This document shows, in pieces, positions 1-6,042 of a stretch of 7,083 bases of DNA. The DNA is from an uncultured Pseudomonadota bacterium (GTDB taxonomy: Bacteria > Pseudomonadota > Gammaproteobacteria > Burkholderiales > Burkholderiaceae_C), in the NCBI GenBank assembly GCA_900320815.1, contig ONTY01000235.1, forward strand, positions 1-7,083, read 5' to 3'. How positions within the stretch are numbered: position 1 is the stretch's first letter; each line of letters opens with the position of its first letter. A model generated the notes under the pieces. That model had not been told where the DNA came from. It did not search any database and saw only the letters and a program-made list of their open reading frames with translations. A program made the position numbers and the translations under genes.

Positions 1-828
1 ATGGCCGCGCGCAACGTCGCCGCCGAAGTCGCCGCCGGACAGGGCGGCGCGGCAATGGCGCTCACGCGCCCGCGCGTAGCCATCTTGCGCGAGCAGGGCG
101 TGAACTCGCACATGGAGATGGCGTGGGCGTTTGACGCCGCCGGCTTTGAAGCGGTCGATGTGCACATGAGCGACTTGCTGGCCGGGCGGCAAACGCTGGC
201 CAGCTTCAAAGGACTGGTGGCGTGCGGCGGCTTTAGCTACGGCGACACGCTGGGCGCGGGCATTGGCTGGGCGCGCTCCATCACCTTCAACGCCGCGCTT
301 TCGGACGCCTTTGCTGCCTTTTTCGCGCGCAGCGACACCTTTGGTCTGGGCGTGTGCAACGGCTGCCAGATGTTTGCCGAGTTGGCGCCGCTCATTGGCA
401 GCGGCGCGCAGCACTGGCCGCGCTTTGCCACCAACCGCAGCGGGCGCTTTGAGGCGCGGCTTTCAATGGTGGAGATTCTTGAGTCTCCCAGCCTGTTTTT
501 CGCCGACATGGCGGGCAGCCGCTTGCCCATTGCCGTCTCGCACGGCGAAGGGCGCGCAGATTTTTCTGCCCGTGGCGACGCCGCCCTGGTGCCCGTCGCC
601 ATGCGCTACGTTGATGGCAGTGGCCGCGCCACCGAACGCTACCCCTACAACCCCAACGGCAGCCCCGGCGGACTGACCGCCGTTACCACCACCGACGGGC
701 GCTTCACCGCCATGATGCCGCACCCCGAACGCAGCACCCGCTACGTGCACATGAGCTGGGCGCCGCAGCGCAGCGGCCCCAGCCCCTGGATGCACATGTG
801 GCGCAATGCACGCCGCTGGGTGGGATGA
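1..828 (+). CDS. purL: Phosphoribosylformylglycinamidine synthase, C-terminal glutaminase part (5' truncated by window)
   Basis: This is the C-terminal 275 residues of the large, single-chain PurL of purine synthesis, which makes FGAM from FGAR, ATP and glutamine in the cytoplasm. The visible part is the class I glutamine amidotransferase domain that releases ammonia from glutamine; it begins near residue 23 ([17 protein letters not shown]). The nucleophile elbow GVCNGCQ puts the catalytic Cys at residue 119. The motif MMPHPER supplies His241 and Glu243 of the triad, and the [10 protein letters not shown] and ARRWVG tail motifs are typical of the family. Full-length PurL is about 1,300 residues, so the synthetase domains lie upstream of the window and the ATG at base 1 is almost certainly internal. 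The domain looks intact and functional. It ends in TGA and converges on mdh. Confidence 0.97.
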   Translation: MAARNVAAEVAAGQGGAAMALTRPRVAILREQGVNSHMEMAWAFDAAGFEAVDVHMSDLLAGRQTLASFKGLVACGGFSYGDTLGAGIGWARSITFNAALSDAFAAFFARSDTFGLGVCNGCQMFAELAPLIGSGAQHWPRFATNRSGRFEARLSMVEILESPSLFFADMAGSRLPIAVSHGEGRADFSARGDAALVPVAMRYVDGSGRATERYPYNPNGSPGGLTAVTTTDGRFTAMMPHPERSTRYVHMSWAPQRSGPSPWMHMWRNARRWVG

Positions 829-852
829 TTGGATAGGGTATACCATCCATTT

Positions 853-869
853 CCCGCATAAGTTGCGGG
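853..869 (+). terminator. Weak candidate hairpin downstream of purL
   Basis: CCCGCA-TAAGT-TGCGGG forms a perfect 6-bp stem with a 5-base loop, 24 bases after the purL stop. The bases that follow (CAAACGTGTATTTATTG) are A+T-rich but do not form a U-run, so it may only assist termination. Just before it, GGTATACC (837-844) is a perfect palindrome. Confidence 0.3.
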
Positions 870-1063
870 CAAACGTGTATTTATTGATTGGGTATATGAT
901 GGTGCGGTGAATCGCGCCCTTTCCATTTCCTGCTCCTGCGGCATTGCACACGGATTGCAAGAACGCGCCGCCGCAGCCCGAAGGTTTGCGATAGGTTTTG
1001 AGGCTGATTCTTTGAATCGCATTCTTCTGAATCACATATCTGCGCTCTTGAAGCTCTGAATAT

Positions 1064-1083
1064 CACAGATTCTGGAGTCTGTG
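1064..1083. repeat. Short inverted repeat in the purL-mdh gap
   Basis: CACAGA at 1064-1069 is matched by TCTGTG at 1078-1083, leaving 8 bases between. There is no U-run on either side, and nothing nearby suggests an operator function. It is recorded only as visible structure. Confidence 0.35.
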
Positions 1084-1152
1084 CACTGGCACGCGTGCTT
1101 GGTGGATAACGTCTGGTGCCTGCTGGATTGATAAGGTATTGCAGCAGTCAAA

Positions 1153-1180
1153 TGGTGAAGTGCAGTTGGTGAAGTGCAGT
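1153..1180. repeat. Perfect tandem duplication of a 14-mer
   Basis: TGGTGAAGTGCAGT occurs twice head to tail (1153-1166 and 1167-1180), followed by a partial third start, TTGGTG (1181-1186). The unit is not a multiple of three and lies in non-coding sequence. It looks like a slippage or duplication product and may vary in copy number between strains. Confidence 0.85.
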
Positions 1181-1359
1181 TTGGTGCGCGGTTCAGGCGC
1201 GATTTTGCAAATATCACGCATCACTTTTGGCGGCGGGCGCGCCTGGCGTTGCCTGTGCGAATGAGGCGCGCCCTGATGCCCGCCCGACGCCTCTGCGCTG
1301 AGCGCTCACACGCCGCTCTTCCACTGGCGCGTGTTGATTTGTCAGGGTATCATTTGGTT

Positions 1360-1378
1360 GCCGGCTTATAAAGCCGGC
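1360..1378. repeat. Perfect GC-rich hairpin between purL and mdh
   Basis: GCCGGCTT-ATA-AAGCCGGC is a perfect 8-bp inverted repeat with a 3-base spacer. It lies about 45 bases beyond the mdh terminator stem in the mdh reading direction. Neither strand has a following U-run, so it is not a standard terminator. It could block read-through or be a dispersed extragenic palindrome; one copy cannot decide this. Confidence 0.6.
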
Positions 1379-1413
1379 GATAAGAAATAATACTGATGGG
1401 TATATGGCTTCAT

Positions 1414-1446
1414 AAAGAAAAAAAGAGCGGCTCCAAGAGCCGCTCT
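1414..1446 (-). terminator. Intrinsic terminator of mdh
   Basis: A perfect 10-bp stem, AGAGCGGCTC with GAGCCGCTCT, closes a 3-base loop (1424-1446). Read on the minus strand, it is followed by T7, C and TTT (1424 down to 1414). It begins about 33 bases after the mdh stop codon. A strong stem plus a U-run in the right place and direction makes this a confident rho-independent terminator. The flanking T/A runs are much weaker in the purL direction. Confidence 0.92.
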
Positions 1447-1478
1447 CGTTGCAGCGTGGCGCCTCTGGCGCGCGTGGT

Positions 1479-2465
1479 TTAGAGCAGCGATTGCACGGCG
1501 TCGCGCTCGCCTTGCAGCTCCGCCAGGGTGGCCTGCATTTTTTCGCGGCTGAAGGCGTCCATGCCCAAGCCGTCCACGACGGTGTATTCGCCATTCGTGC
1601 AGGTGACAGGGTAGCCAAAGACGATGCCTTCGGGCACGCCGTACCAGCCCTGCGAGGGCACGCCCATCGTGACCCATTCGTCACCCGTGCCCAGCGCCCA
1701 GTCGCGCATGTGCTCAATGGCAGCGTTGGCGGCACTGGCTGCCGAAGACAGGCCGCGCGCCTCAATGATGGCGGCGCCGCGCTTGCCGACGGTAGGCATG
1801 AAGACTTCGGCGTTCCACTTCTCGTCGCCAATCATGTCTTTGACGCTGGCATCGCCCACGGTGGCGAAACGCCAGTCGGCATACATGCTGGGCGAGTGGT
1901 TGCCCCACACGGCCATGCGGCGGATGGCGCTCACAGGTTTGCCGCTCTTGGCGGCAAGCTGGGCAAGCGCGCGGTTGTGATCCAGGCGCATGAGGGCGGT
2001 GAAGTTCTTCGCCGGCAGATCGGGGGCGGACTTCATGGCGATGTAGGCGTTGGTGTTGGCAGGGTTGCCGACGACGACGACTTTCACACTGCGGCTGGCG
2101 GCGGCGTTCAGCGCCCGACCCTGCACGGTGAAGATTTGTGCGTTCGCCTGCAGCAGGTCAGCGCGCTCCATGCCCTTGCTGCGCGGGCGCGCGCCCACGA
2201 GCAGGGCGTAATCGGTGTCCTTGAACGCTTTGACGGGGTCGGCGTGCGCTTCCATACCCGCCAGCAGCGGGAAGGCGCAATCGTCCAGTTCCATCATCAC
2301 GCCGCTTAGTGCTTTCTGCGCTTTTTCGTCCGGAATTTCCAGCAATTGGAGGATGACGGGCTGGTCTTTGCCCAGCATTTCGCCCGATGCGATACGGAAC
2401 AGCAGGGCATATCCAATTTGGCCAGCGGCGCCAGTGACGGCGACGCGTACGGGTTTTTTGTCCAT
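1479..2465 (-). CDS. mdh: Malate dehydrogenase (NAD-dependent)
   Basis: This 328-residue protein oxidises malate to oxaloacetate with NAD in the TCA cycle and is soluble in the cytoplasm. It belongs to the cytosolic-type MDH lineage usual in Burkholderiales. The NAD-binding loop GAAGQIG is at residues 12-18, and the acidic residue for the adenosine ribose is in LLEIP (Glu43). Substrate arginines lie in GARPR (Arg95) and GMER (Arg101), the GNPANTNAY segment follows at about 133-141, and RLDHNR supplies Asp162 and Arg165. The catalytic His190 is in WGNHS. Every active-site residue I can check is present, so the enzyme should work. The frame is open further upstream, but the ATG at 2465 is supported by homology from residue 2 on and by GGAGAG eight bases before it. 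It is divergent from the sdh cluster and ends at a clear terminator. Confidence 0.98.
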   Translation of the reverse strand: MDKKPVRVAVTGAAGQIGYALLFRIASGEMLGKDQPVILQLLEIPDEKAQKALSGVMMELDDCAFPLLAGMEAHADPVKAFKDTDYALLVGARPRSKGMERADLLQANAQIFTVQGRALNAAASRSVKVVVVGNPANTNAYIAMKSAPDLPAKNFTALMRLDHNRALAQLAAKSGKPVSAIRRMAVWGNHSPSMYADWRFATVGDASVKDMIGDEKWNAEVFMPTVGKRGAAIIEARGLSSAASAANAAIEHMRDWALGTGDEWVTMGVPSQGWYGVPEGIVFGYPVTCTNGEYTVVDGLGMDAFSREKMQATLAELQGERDAVQSLL

Positions 2466-2692
2466 GTGGCAGGCTCTCCAGAAGTAGGGGTTCAAAGGAA
2501 AGAGTGGAAAAAGCGCGCGAGTATAAGCCGCCGCTGCTGCGCTGGCGCTGCGATGGCGCTCTGCTACGATACGGGCGTATAAAAAGCGGTGACGGCGCGT
2601 TCTTGGTTTTTTGCGGCGCGCTGAAAAAAACAGTAAAAAAACCGCAGGCAAATAGTTTTTTGAAAAACCCTGGTGGAAAAAGGAGCGCACAC
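2466..2692. promoter_or_regulatory. Divergent mdh / sdhC control region
   Basis: This 227-base region must serve both directions. On the minus strand, TATACT (2525-2520) is a good -10 box about 55 bases before mdh, without a convincing -35. On the plus strand, TG-C-TACGAT (2562-2570) resembles an extended -10, and TATAAA (2578-2583) is a second option; neither has a good -35. The inverted pair GGTTTTTT (2605-2612) and AAAAAACC (2636-2643) and several A-tracts follow. Ribosome sites are GGAGAG (2479-2474) for mdh and AGGAG (2681-2685, 7 bases from the ATG) for sdhC. Many Burkholderiales have a GntR-family regulator gene here; there is no room for one. Confidence 0.5.
2624..2681. other. Run of phased A/T tracts upstream of sdhC
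   Basis: A7 at 2624-2630, A7 at 2635-2641, T6 at 2656-2661 and A5 at 2677-2681 have centres about 11, 20.5 and 20.5 bases apart, close to one or two helical turns. A5 at 2663-2667 is out of phase. Such phasing is known to bend DNA. In otherwise G+C-rich sequence this could be a binding region for nucleoid proteins or the leader of the sdh transcript. Confidence 0.45.
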
Positions 2693-3103
2693 ATGGCGCT
2701 GGCTCATGTACATCATTTCCCTTTTGTGCTGCGCCCGCTGCGTGTAGCGGCGCTGGCAGCGGCGCTGCACCACGCGGCAGGGGCGTTGGCATTTGTGCTG
2801 CTGCCGCTGGGCATTTGGCTGTTTGATACATCGCTCACATCCAGCCTCTCGTTTGACCGCTTTACGGCGGCGTTTACTGCGGGCATCGGTGTGCTGCCCG
2901 GCTGGACGGTGCGGCTGCTGGTGGCGGCGCTGGCGTGGGCGCTGGCCGCGCACGCACTGCTTGGGCTGCGGCTGCTGTGGCTGGATGCGCGCGTGCAGGA
3001 TGTGGGTGGGCGCGGCGCGCGTGCCTCGGCACAGTTGCTGCTGGCGGCGCTGGCGCTGCTGGCAGTGCTGGCGCTGGCATTGGCGCTACGGGTAGTGCGC
3101 TGA
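2693..3103 (+). CDS. sdhC: Succinate dehydrogenase cytochrome b556 subunit SdhC, divergent
   Basis: This 136-residue inner-membrane protein should be one of the two anchors that hold SdhAB and bind haem b and ubiquinone. Three membrane helices are visible: about 17-45, 70-97 and 111-134, the last almost pure Ala/Leu. Segment ALHHAAGAL (24-32) matches the family's SILHRVSG signature: His26 is kept, but the quinone-site Ser (E. coli Ser27) is Ala23 and Arg31 is His27. [11 protein letters not shown] (83-93) keeps the haem-ligand His (E. coli His84) as His87, while E. coli His91 is Leu94; the following Asp is kept at 98. The ATG at 2693 is chosen over in-frame upstream starts because AGGAG lies 7 bases before it and homology starts soon after. 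Length is near the family's usual 125-145. It stops one base before the sdhD ATG, implying coupled translation. The fold is plausible; quinone chemistry is doubtful. Confidence 0.85.
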   Translation: MALAHVHHFPFVLRPLRVAALAAALHHAAGALAFVLLPLGIWLFDTSLTSSLSFDRFTAAFTAGIGVLPGWTVRLLVAALAWALAAHALLGLRLLWLDARVQDVGGRGARASAQLLLAALALLAVLALALALRVVR

Positions 3104-3104
3104 G

Positions 3105-3453
3105 ATGGCTGAATTGCCTGAAACGGGCGAAATGGCCGGGGCAGGGCAGGGCGGTGGCGGTGCACGCACCTGGCTGCTGCTGCGCGCCAGCGCAGCGTTG
3201 CTGGCGCTGTTTGCCGCCGCAGTGCTGGTGCAGGTGGCGTGGCTGTGGCCGCTGAATTACTGGAAGTGGGCGGGCATCTTTGCCGCAGCGCCGATGAAGC
3301 TGGGCGTTGGGCTGCCACACCTGGCTGGGTGCGCTGGCGCTGTGGCGCGCCTGGGTGCGCAGCGCGGCGGTGCGCCTGGTGCTGCACACCGCAAGCGCCG
3401 CCTGGCTGGCGGCGTGCCTGGTGTGGCTGGCGCAGGTGCTCTGGCGACTGTGA
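3105..3453 (+). pseudogene. sdhD: Succinate dehydrogenase membrane anchor SdhD, frameshifted by an internal deletion
   Basis: The 5' part reads as SdhD in the frame of the ATG at 3105: ARTWLLLRASAALLALF resembles the first helix (E. coli ILVRATAIVLTLY), then WPLNYWKWAGIFAAAPMK up to 3299. From about 3301 the homology moves to another frame: CHTWLGALALWRAWV (3313-3357) matches the family's HAWVG...DYV segment, and AAVRLVLHTASAAWLAACLV leads to an SdhD-like C-terminus ending at TGA 3451-3453. From the Lys at 3297 to the His at 3316 there are 16 bases where about 36 are expected, so roughly 20 bases seem deleted. The unshifted frame runs on as an Arg/Gly/Ala-rich tail to 3500, overlapping the sdhA start. 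Even in the restored frame, E. coli Asp82 and Tyr83 correspond to Ala and Trp. No ribosome site is seen at 3105, which is one base after sdhC; an in-frame ATG at 3132 is an alternative start. Confidence 0.8.
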
Positions 3454-3468
3454 GGCCGGAAAGGGAAC

Positions 3469-3476
3469 AGGAGGGG
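3469..3476 (+). promoter_or_regulatory. Strong ribosome binding site of sdhA
   Basis: AGGAGGGG ends 7 bases before the sdhA ATG at 3484, a full match to the anti-Shine-Dalgarno core. It fixes the sdhA start and shows that translation signals are still good, despite the loss of catalytic residues in the product. Confidence 0.85.
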
Positions 3477-3483
3477 ATAGGCG

Positions 3484-5220
3484 ATGCCCTATACACGTGA
3501 AAGCGTTGGCGTGCGCGCCTGGGATGTGCTCGTCATGGGCGCGGGCATTGCCGGGCTGCGCTGCGCGCTGGCGGCGGCGCGCGCCGGGCTGGCTGTGGCA
3601 GTGCTCAGCAAAACGCATGCCGTGCGCGCGCCCAGCGTGAGCACGGTGGATGGCGTGCCTGCTGTGTTTGATGACAGCGCGGGCGGTGCCGACAGCCAAT
3701 GGCAGCACTGGATGGACGCGCTCAAAGGCGCCGACTGGCTGGCCGACCAAGACGCCGCTGGTGTGCTGTGCAGCCAGGCGCCGCGCGAGGTGGTGGCGCT
3801 GGAGCACATGGGTGCCCCATTTGCGCGCACGCCAGAGGGAACTTTGGCGCAGAGCCTGCTGCCCGGACACAGCGGCGCGGCGCGCACCTGCACCGCTGGA
3901 GCGCGCAGCGGCCAGGCACTGCTGCACACGCTCTGGCAGCAGTGCCTGGCGGTGGGCGTGGAGTTTTTGGGCGAATGGATGGCGCTGGATGTGGTGTTCA
4001 GTCACGAGGGCGCAGCCGCTGGGCTGGTGGCGCTGGAAATTGAAACGGGCAACGTGCATGTGTTGCGCGCTGCCGCCGTAGTGCTGGCAGCGGGCGGCGG
4101 CGGGCGCGTGTTTGGCGACGCAGCCGCAGCGGCGTATGAAGCCACGGGAGACGCGCTGGGCAAAGACATGGAGTTCTGGACTTTTACCCCCACGGCTATT
4201 GTCGGGCGCGGCGTGCTGCTGCCCGAGGCGTGCCTGGGTGAAGGAGGCGTGCTTCGCAACGCTGGCGGCGACGCTTTTATGGCGCACTACGCGCCTGCGT
4301 TCAAAGAGCTGGCGCCCGCTGATGTGGCCGCACGCGCCGCAGCGCACGAATTGGCCGCTGGGCGCGGTGGCGTGGCGTTGCACCTGGCGCACTTGGGCGC
4401 TGTTATCGCGCAGCACCTGCCCGCCGTGCGCGAAGTGGCGCGGCTGTGCGCCAGCGTGGATGTGATGCGCGACCCGGTGCCCGTGCAGCCCGCCGCGTGC
4501 GGCGCGCTGGGGGGCATTCCAGCAAACCTGTATGGGCAAGCGTGCGTGCCCGTGGCAGGCGAGAGTGCCGCGCTGGCGCCCGTGCCCGGGCTGTATGCCG
4601 TGGGTGGCTGCGCGTGCAGCGGCGCACTGGGCGCAGGGGCACTGGGTGGGCACGCGCTGCTGGATGCGCTGGTGTTTGGCAGCGCGGCGGGGGCACACAT
4701 TGCGGCCAATGTGCACAGCGGCGCGTTGCCGCTGCTGCCAGCGGATGCACCGGATATGGCGCTGGAGAGGTTGGAGCGGCTGGAAGCGCCCGGCGGCAAC
4801 GATGCCGAAACTGCGCCGCAGCTCATGGACGCCATCGCCGCCGTGATGCAGGAGTGCGCAGGCGTGCTGCGTACTGCGGCGTGCATGGAGCAGGGCGCGC
4901 ATCGCCTGCGCGCTGTGCGTGAGCGAGTGCAGGCGCTGCGGCTGCCGGATGCCTCGCGCCCCTTCAACCTCGCGCGCGTGCAGGCGCTGGAGGTGCACAA
5001 CCTCATTGAAGTGGCGCAAGCGGCGCTGGACGCTGCCGCAGCGCGCACCGAGAGCCGTGGCGTGCACACCGTGCTGGGCGAGGGCGGCGTTCCCCTGCCG
5101 CGCGACGACGCGCACTGGCAGCGCCACAGCCTCTGGCGGCGCGGCGGCGCGTTGGCATACGTGCCCGTGCGTCCACCGCAAAGCGGGCACGCCGTGCCGG
5201 CGCATGAGCGCCACTATTGA
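3484..5220 (+). CDS. sdhA: SdhA-family flavoprotein lacking the succinate dehydrogenase catalytic residues
   Basis: By position and overall similarity this 578-residue protein is SdhA, the subunit that normally oxidises succinate to fumarate on covalent FAD (E. coli SdhA has 588). The fold is recognisable. The dinucleotide motif GAGIAG is at 19-24, LSKTHAVR at 41-48, LEHMGAPFAR at 106-115, ALLHTLWQQ at 145-153, LAAGGGGRVF at 201-210 and LGEGGVLRN at 251-259. GGIPAN is at 343-348, VPGLYAVGG at 367-375, LLDALVFG at 392-399 and RTESRGVH at 521-528. Yet Pro50 replaces the FAD-linking His (E. coli His45). Thr235, Pro247, Leu251, Ala279, Cys339 and Ala386 replace E. coli His242, Thr254, Arg258, Arg286, His354 and Arg399. 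The AVGE glutamate is Gly375; Glu248 (E. coli Glu255) remains. About 9 residues are missing after TGDALG (221-226) and about 6 near 128-132. Succinate oxidation seems impossible by the known mechanism. It is either a decaying gene or a pseudoenzyme. Confidence 0.88.
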   Translation: MPYTRESVGVRAWDVLVMGAGIAGLRCALAAARAGLAVAVLSKTHAVRAPSVSTVDGVPAVFDDSAGGADSQWQHWMDALKGADWLADQDAAGVLCSQAPREVVALEHMGAPFARTPEGTLAQSLLPGHSGAARTCTAGARSGQALLHTLWQQCLAVGVEFLGEWMALDVVFSHEGAAAGLVALEIETGNVHVLRAAAVVLAAGGGGRVFGDAAAAAYEATGDALGKDMEFWTFTPTAIVGRGVLLPEACLGEGGVLRNAGGDAFMAHYAPAFKELAPADVAARAAAHELAAGRGGVALHLAHLGAVIAQHLPAVREVARLCASVDVMRDPVPVQPAACGALGGIPANLYGQACVPVAGESAALAPVPGLYAVGGCACSGALGAGALGGHALLDALVFGSAAGAHIAANVHSGALPLLPADAPDMALERLERLEAPGGNDAETAPQLMDAIAAVMQECAGVLRTAACMEQGAHRLRAVRERVQALRLPDASRPFNLARVQALEVHNLIEVAQAALDAAAARTESRGVHTVLGEGGVPLPRDDAHWQRHSLWRRGGALAYVPVRPPQSGHAVPAHERHY

Positions 5221-5248
5221 AGAAGAGAAAAAGAAAAAAGGAAAAAAG
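5218..5248 (+). other. A-rich purine tract between sdhA and sdhB
   Basis: From the sdhA stop to base 5248 the strand is entirely purine apart from the first T, mostly A with scattered G. It includes AAGGA (5238-5242), the likely ribosome site of sdhB, 11 bases from the ATG. The stretch is strikingly A-rich against very G+C-rich genes on both sides and would be prone to slippage. Confidence 0.7.
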
Positions 5249-5253
5249 CCACC

Positions 5254-5970
5254 ATGCCCGCACACACCTTCATCATCCAGCGTTTCAACCCCGCCACAGA
5301 TGCTGCGGCGCACATGCACACCATGCCGCTGCCAGACGCAGAAGGCGACGCACCCCCGCCGCGCACCGTGCTGGATGCACTGCTGACACTGCGGCGGCGT
5401 GACGCCACGCTCACCTTTCGCTGCTCGAGTCGCGACGGCGCCTGCGGCGCAGACGCCATCAGCATCAACGGGCACAGCGCGCTGGCCAGTCAAACCCTGC
5501 TGCGGCACCTGCCCGCCGCCGTCGTGCTGCGCCCGCTGCCCGGACTGCGCGTGCTCCGTGACCTGGCGGTTGACCTCACCCCCTTTTTTCGCCGCATTGC
5601 CGCCGTGCAACCCTGGCTGCGCCCCGCCGCCGCACCGCCCGTGCACGCGCGCGCGCAAAGCCAGGCGCGCCGCGCCGCGCTCGAGCCACTGCTCGGCTGC
5701 ACCCTGTGCGCTTGCTGCGCTGCCGAATGCCCCAGTGTGCTGCGCAACACAGGCAGTTTTCCCGGCCCGGCAGCCGCGCTGCACGCGCTGCGCTTTATTG
5801 CCGATAGCCGCGATGCTGCTGCCACAACTCGGCTGAACCGCCTGGACGCCCCGCAGCGCCTGTTTCTGTGCCGCAGCGCCGCCAACTGCACCGCCGCCTG
5901 CCCAGCCGGCCTCAACCCCGCCCGTGCCATCGCACGGCTGCGGCAAATGTTGGCGCGTCGTGTCCTTTAG
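5254..5970 (+). CDS. sdhB: Succinate dehydrogenase iron-sulfur subunit SdhB with altered [2Fe-2S] site
   Basis: At 238 residues it has the same length as E. coli SdhB, which passes electrons from FAD through three Fe-S clusters to quinone. The N-terminal ferredoxin-like domain keeps RPLPGLRVLRDL (93-104), but its cluster motif FRCSSRDGACGAD has Ser59 where the first Cys ligand belongs, Cys64 and Asp67 kept, and Ser79 in place of the last Cys; an extra Cys57 sits two residues upstream. The C-terminal domain is well kept: CTLCACCAAECP (149-160) and CRSAANCTAACP (206-217) hold all the [4Fe-4S] cysteines (149, 152, 155, 216) and [3Fe-4S] cysteines (159, 206, 212). Quinone-site Trp163, Trp164, His207 and Ile209 of E. 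coli are Leu, Arg, Arg and Ala, while Pro160 and Ser161 remain. Start at 5254 follows AAGGA; the N-terminus FIIQRFNP matches the family. Partial electron-transfer function is conceivable, standard SDH function unlikely. Confidence 0.9.
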   Translation: MPAHTFIIQRFNPATDAAAHMHTMPLPDAEGDAPPPRTVLDALLTLRRRDATLTFRCSSRDGACGADAISINGHSALASQTLLRHLPAAVVLRPLPGLRVLRDLAVDLTPFFRRIAAVQPWLRPAAAPPVHARAQSQARRAALEPLLGCTLCACCAAECPSVLRNTGSFPGPAAALHALRFIADSRDAAATTRLNRLDAPQRLFLCRSAANCTAACPAGLNPARAIARLRQMLARRVL

Positions 5971-6042
5971 GCCACCTGCCTGCCACGCCAGACTGACAGC
6001 AGGCATACATACCCTGTGCACTTTCGGATAAACAACTGCCAC

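Larger units (their letters stand above)
829..1478. other. Convergent intergenic region between purL and mdh
   Basis: This 650-base gap separates the 3' ends of purL and mdh. I see no open frame with a recognisable product, a credible ribosome site or protein-like composition, and no tRNA cloverleaf. It is more A+T-rich than the genes around it, especially 830-1110. It holds several small structured elements, listed separately: hairpins at 853-869, 1064-1083 and 1360-1378, a tandem 14-mer at 1153-1180, and the mdh terminator at 1414-1446. An imperfect direct repeat, TGAATCGCAT (1013-1022) and TGAATCACAT (1028-1037), lies next to the inverted pair GATTC-TTT-GAATC at 1006-1018. A small RNA or a decayed gene remnant cannot be excluded. 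Confidence 0.6.

Noticed and set aside
463..1035. Minus-strand frames over the purL end and adjacent gap
   Set aside because: The composition is shadow-like, there is no start context, and the overlap with purL is in antisense.
829..1478. tRNA, CRISPR array or insertion sequence in the purL-mdh gap
   Set aside because: No cloverleaf with a T-loop GTTCRA-type motif, no regularly spaced repeats, and no transposase fragment or paired terminal inverted repeats are visible.
1214..1831. A minus-strand 205-codon frame running past the mdh terminator
   Set aside because: It begins inside mdh in another frame and crosses the terminator stem; its Arg/Ser/Pro-rich text matches nothing known.
1449..2309. 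A 286-codon plus-strand frame opposite mdh
   Set aside because: It is the antisense shadow of a confidently identified mdh, rich in Gly/His/Ala, with no ribosome site or family signature.
2504..2692. Extending sdhC 63 codons upstream to an earlier ATG
   Set aside because: The added residues do not resemble SdhC, would run through the likely promoter region, and the ATG at 2693 has a good AGGAG site.
3484..5220. Explaining the missing SdhA catalytic residues by frameshift sequencing errors
   Set aside because: The flanking motifs stay in one frame on both sides of every substituted site, and other frames do not restore the missing His or Arg, so these are substitutions.
3484..5220. SdhA-like gene as L-aspartate oxidase or fumarate reductase
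   Set aside because: Those families keep the same active-site arginines and histidines that are lost here, and the sdhC/D/A/B context is that of SDH.
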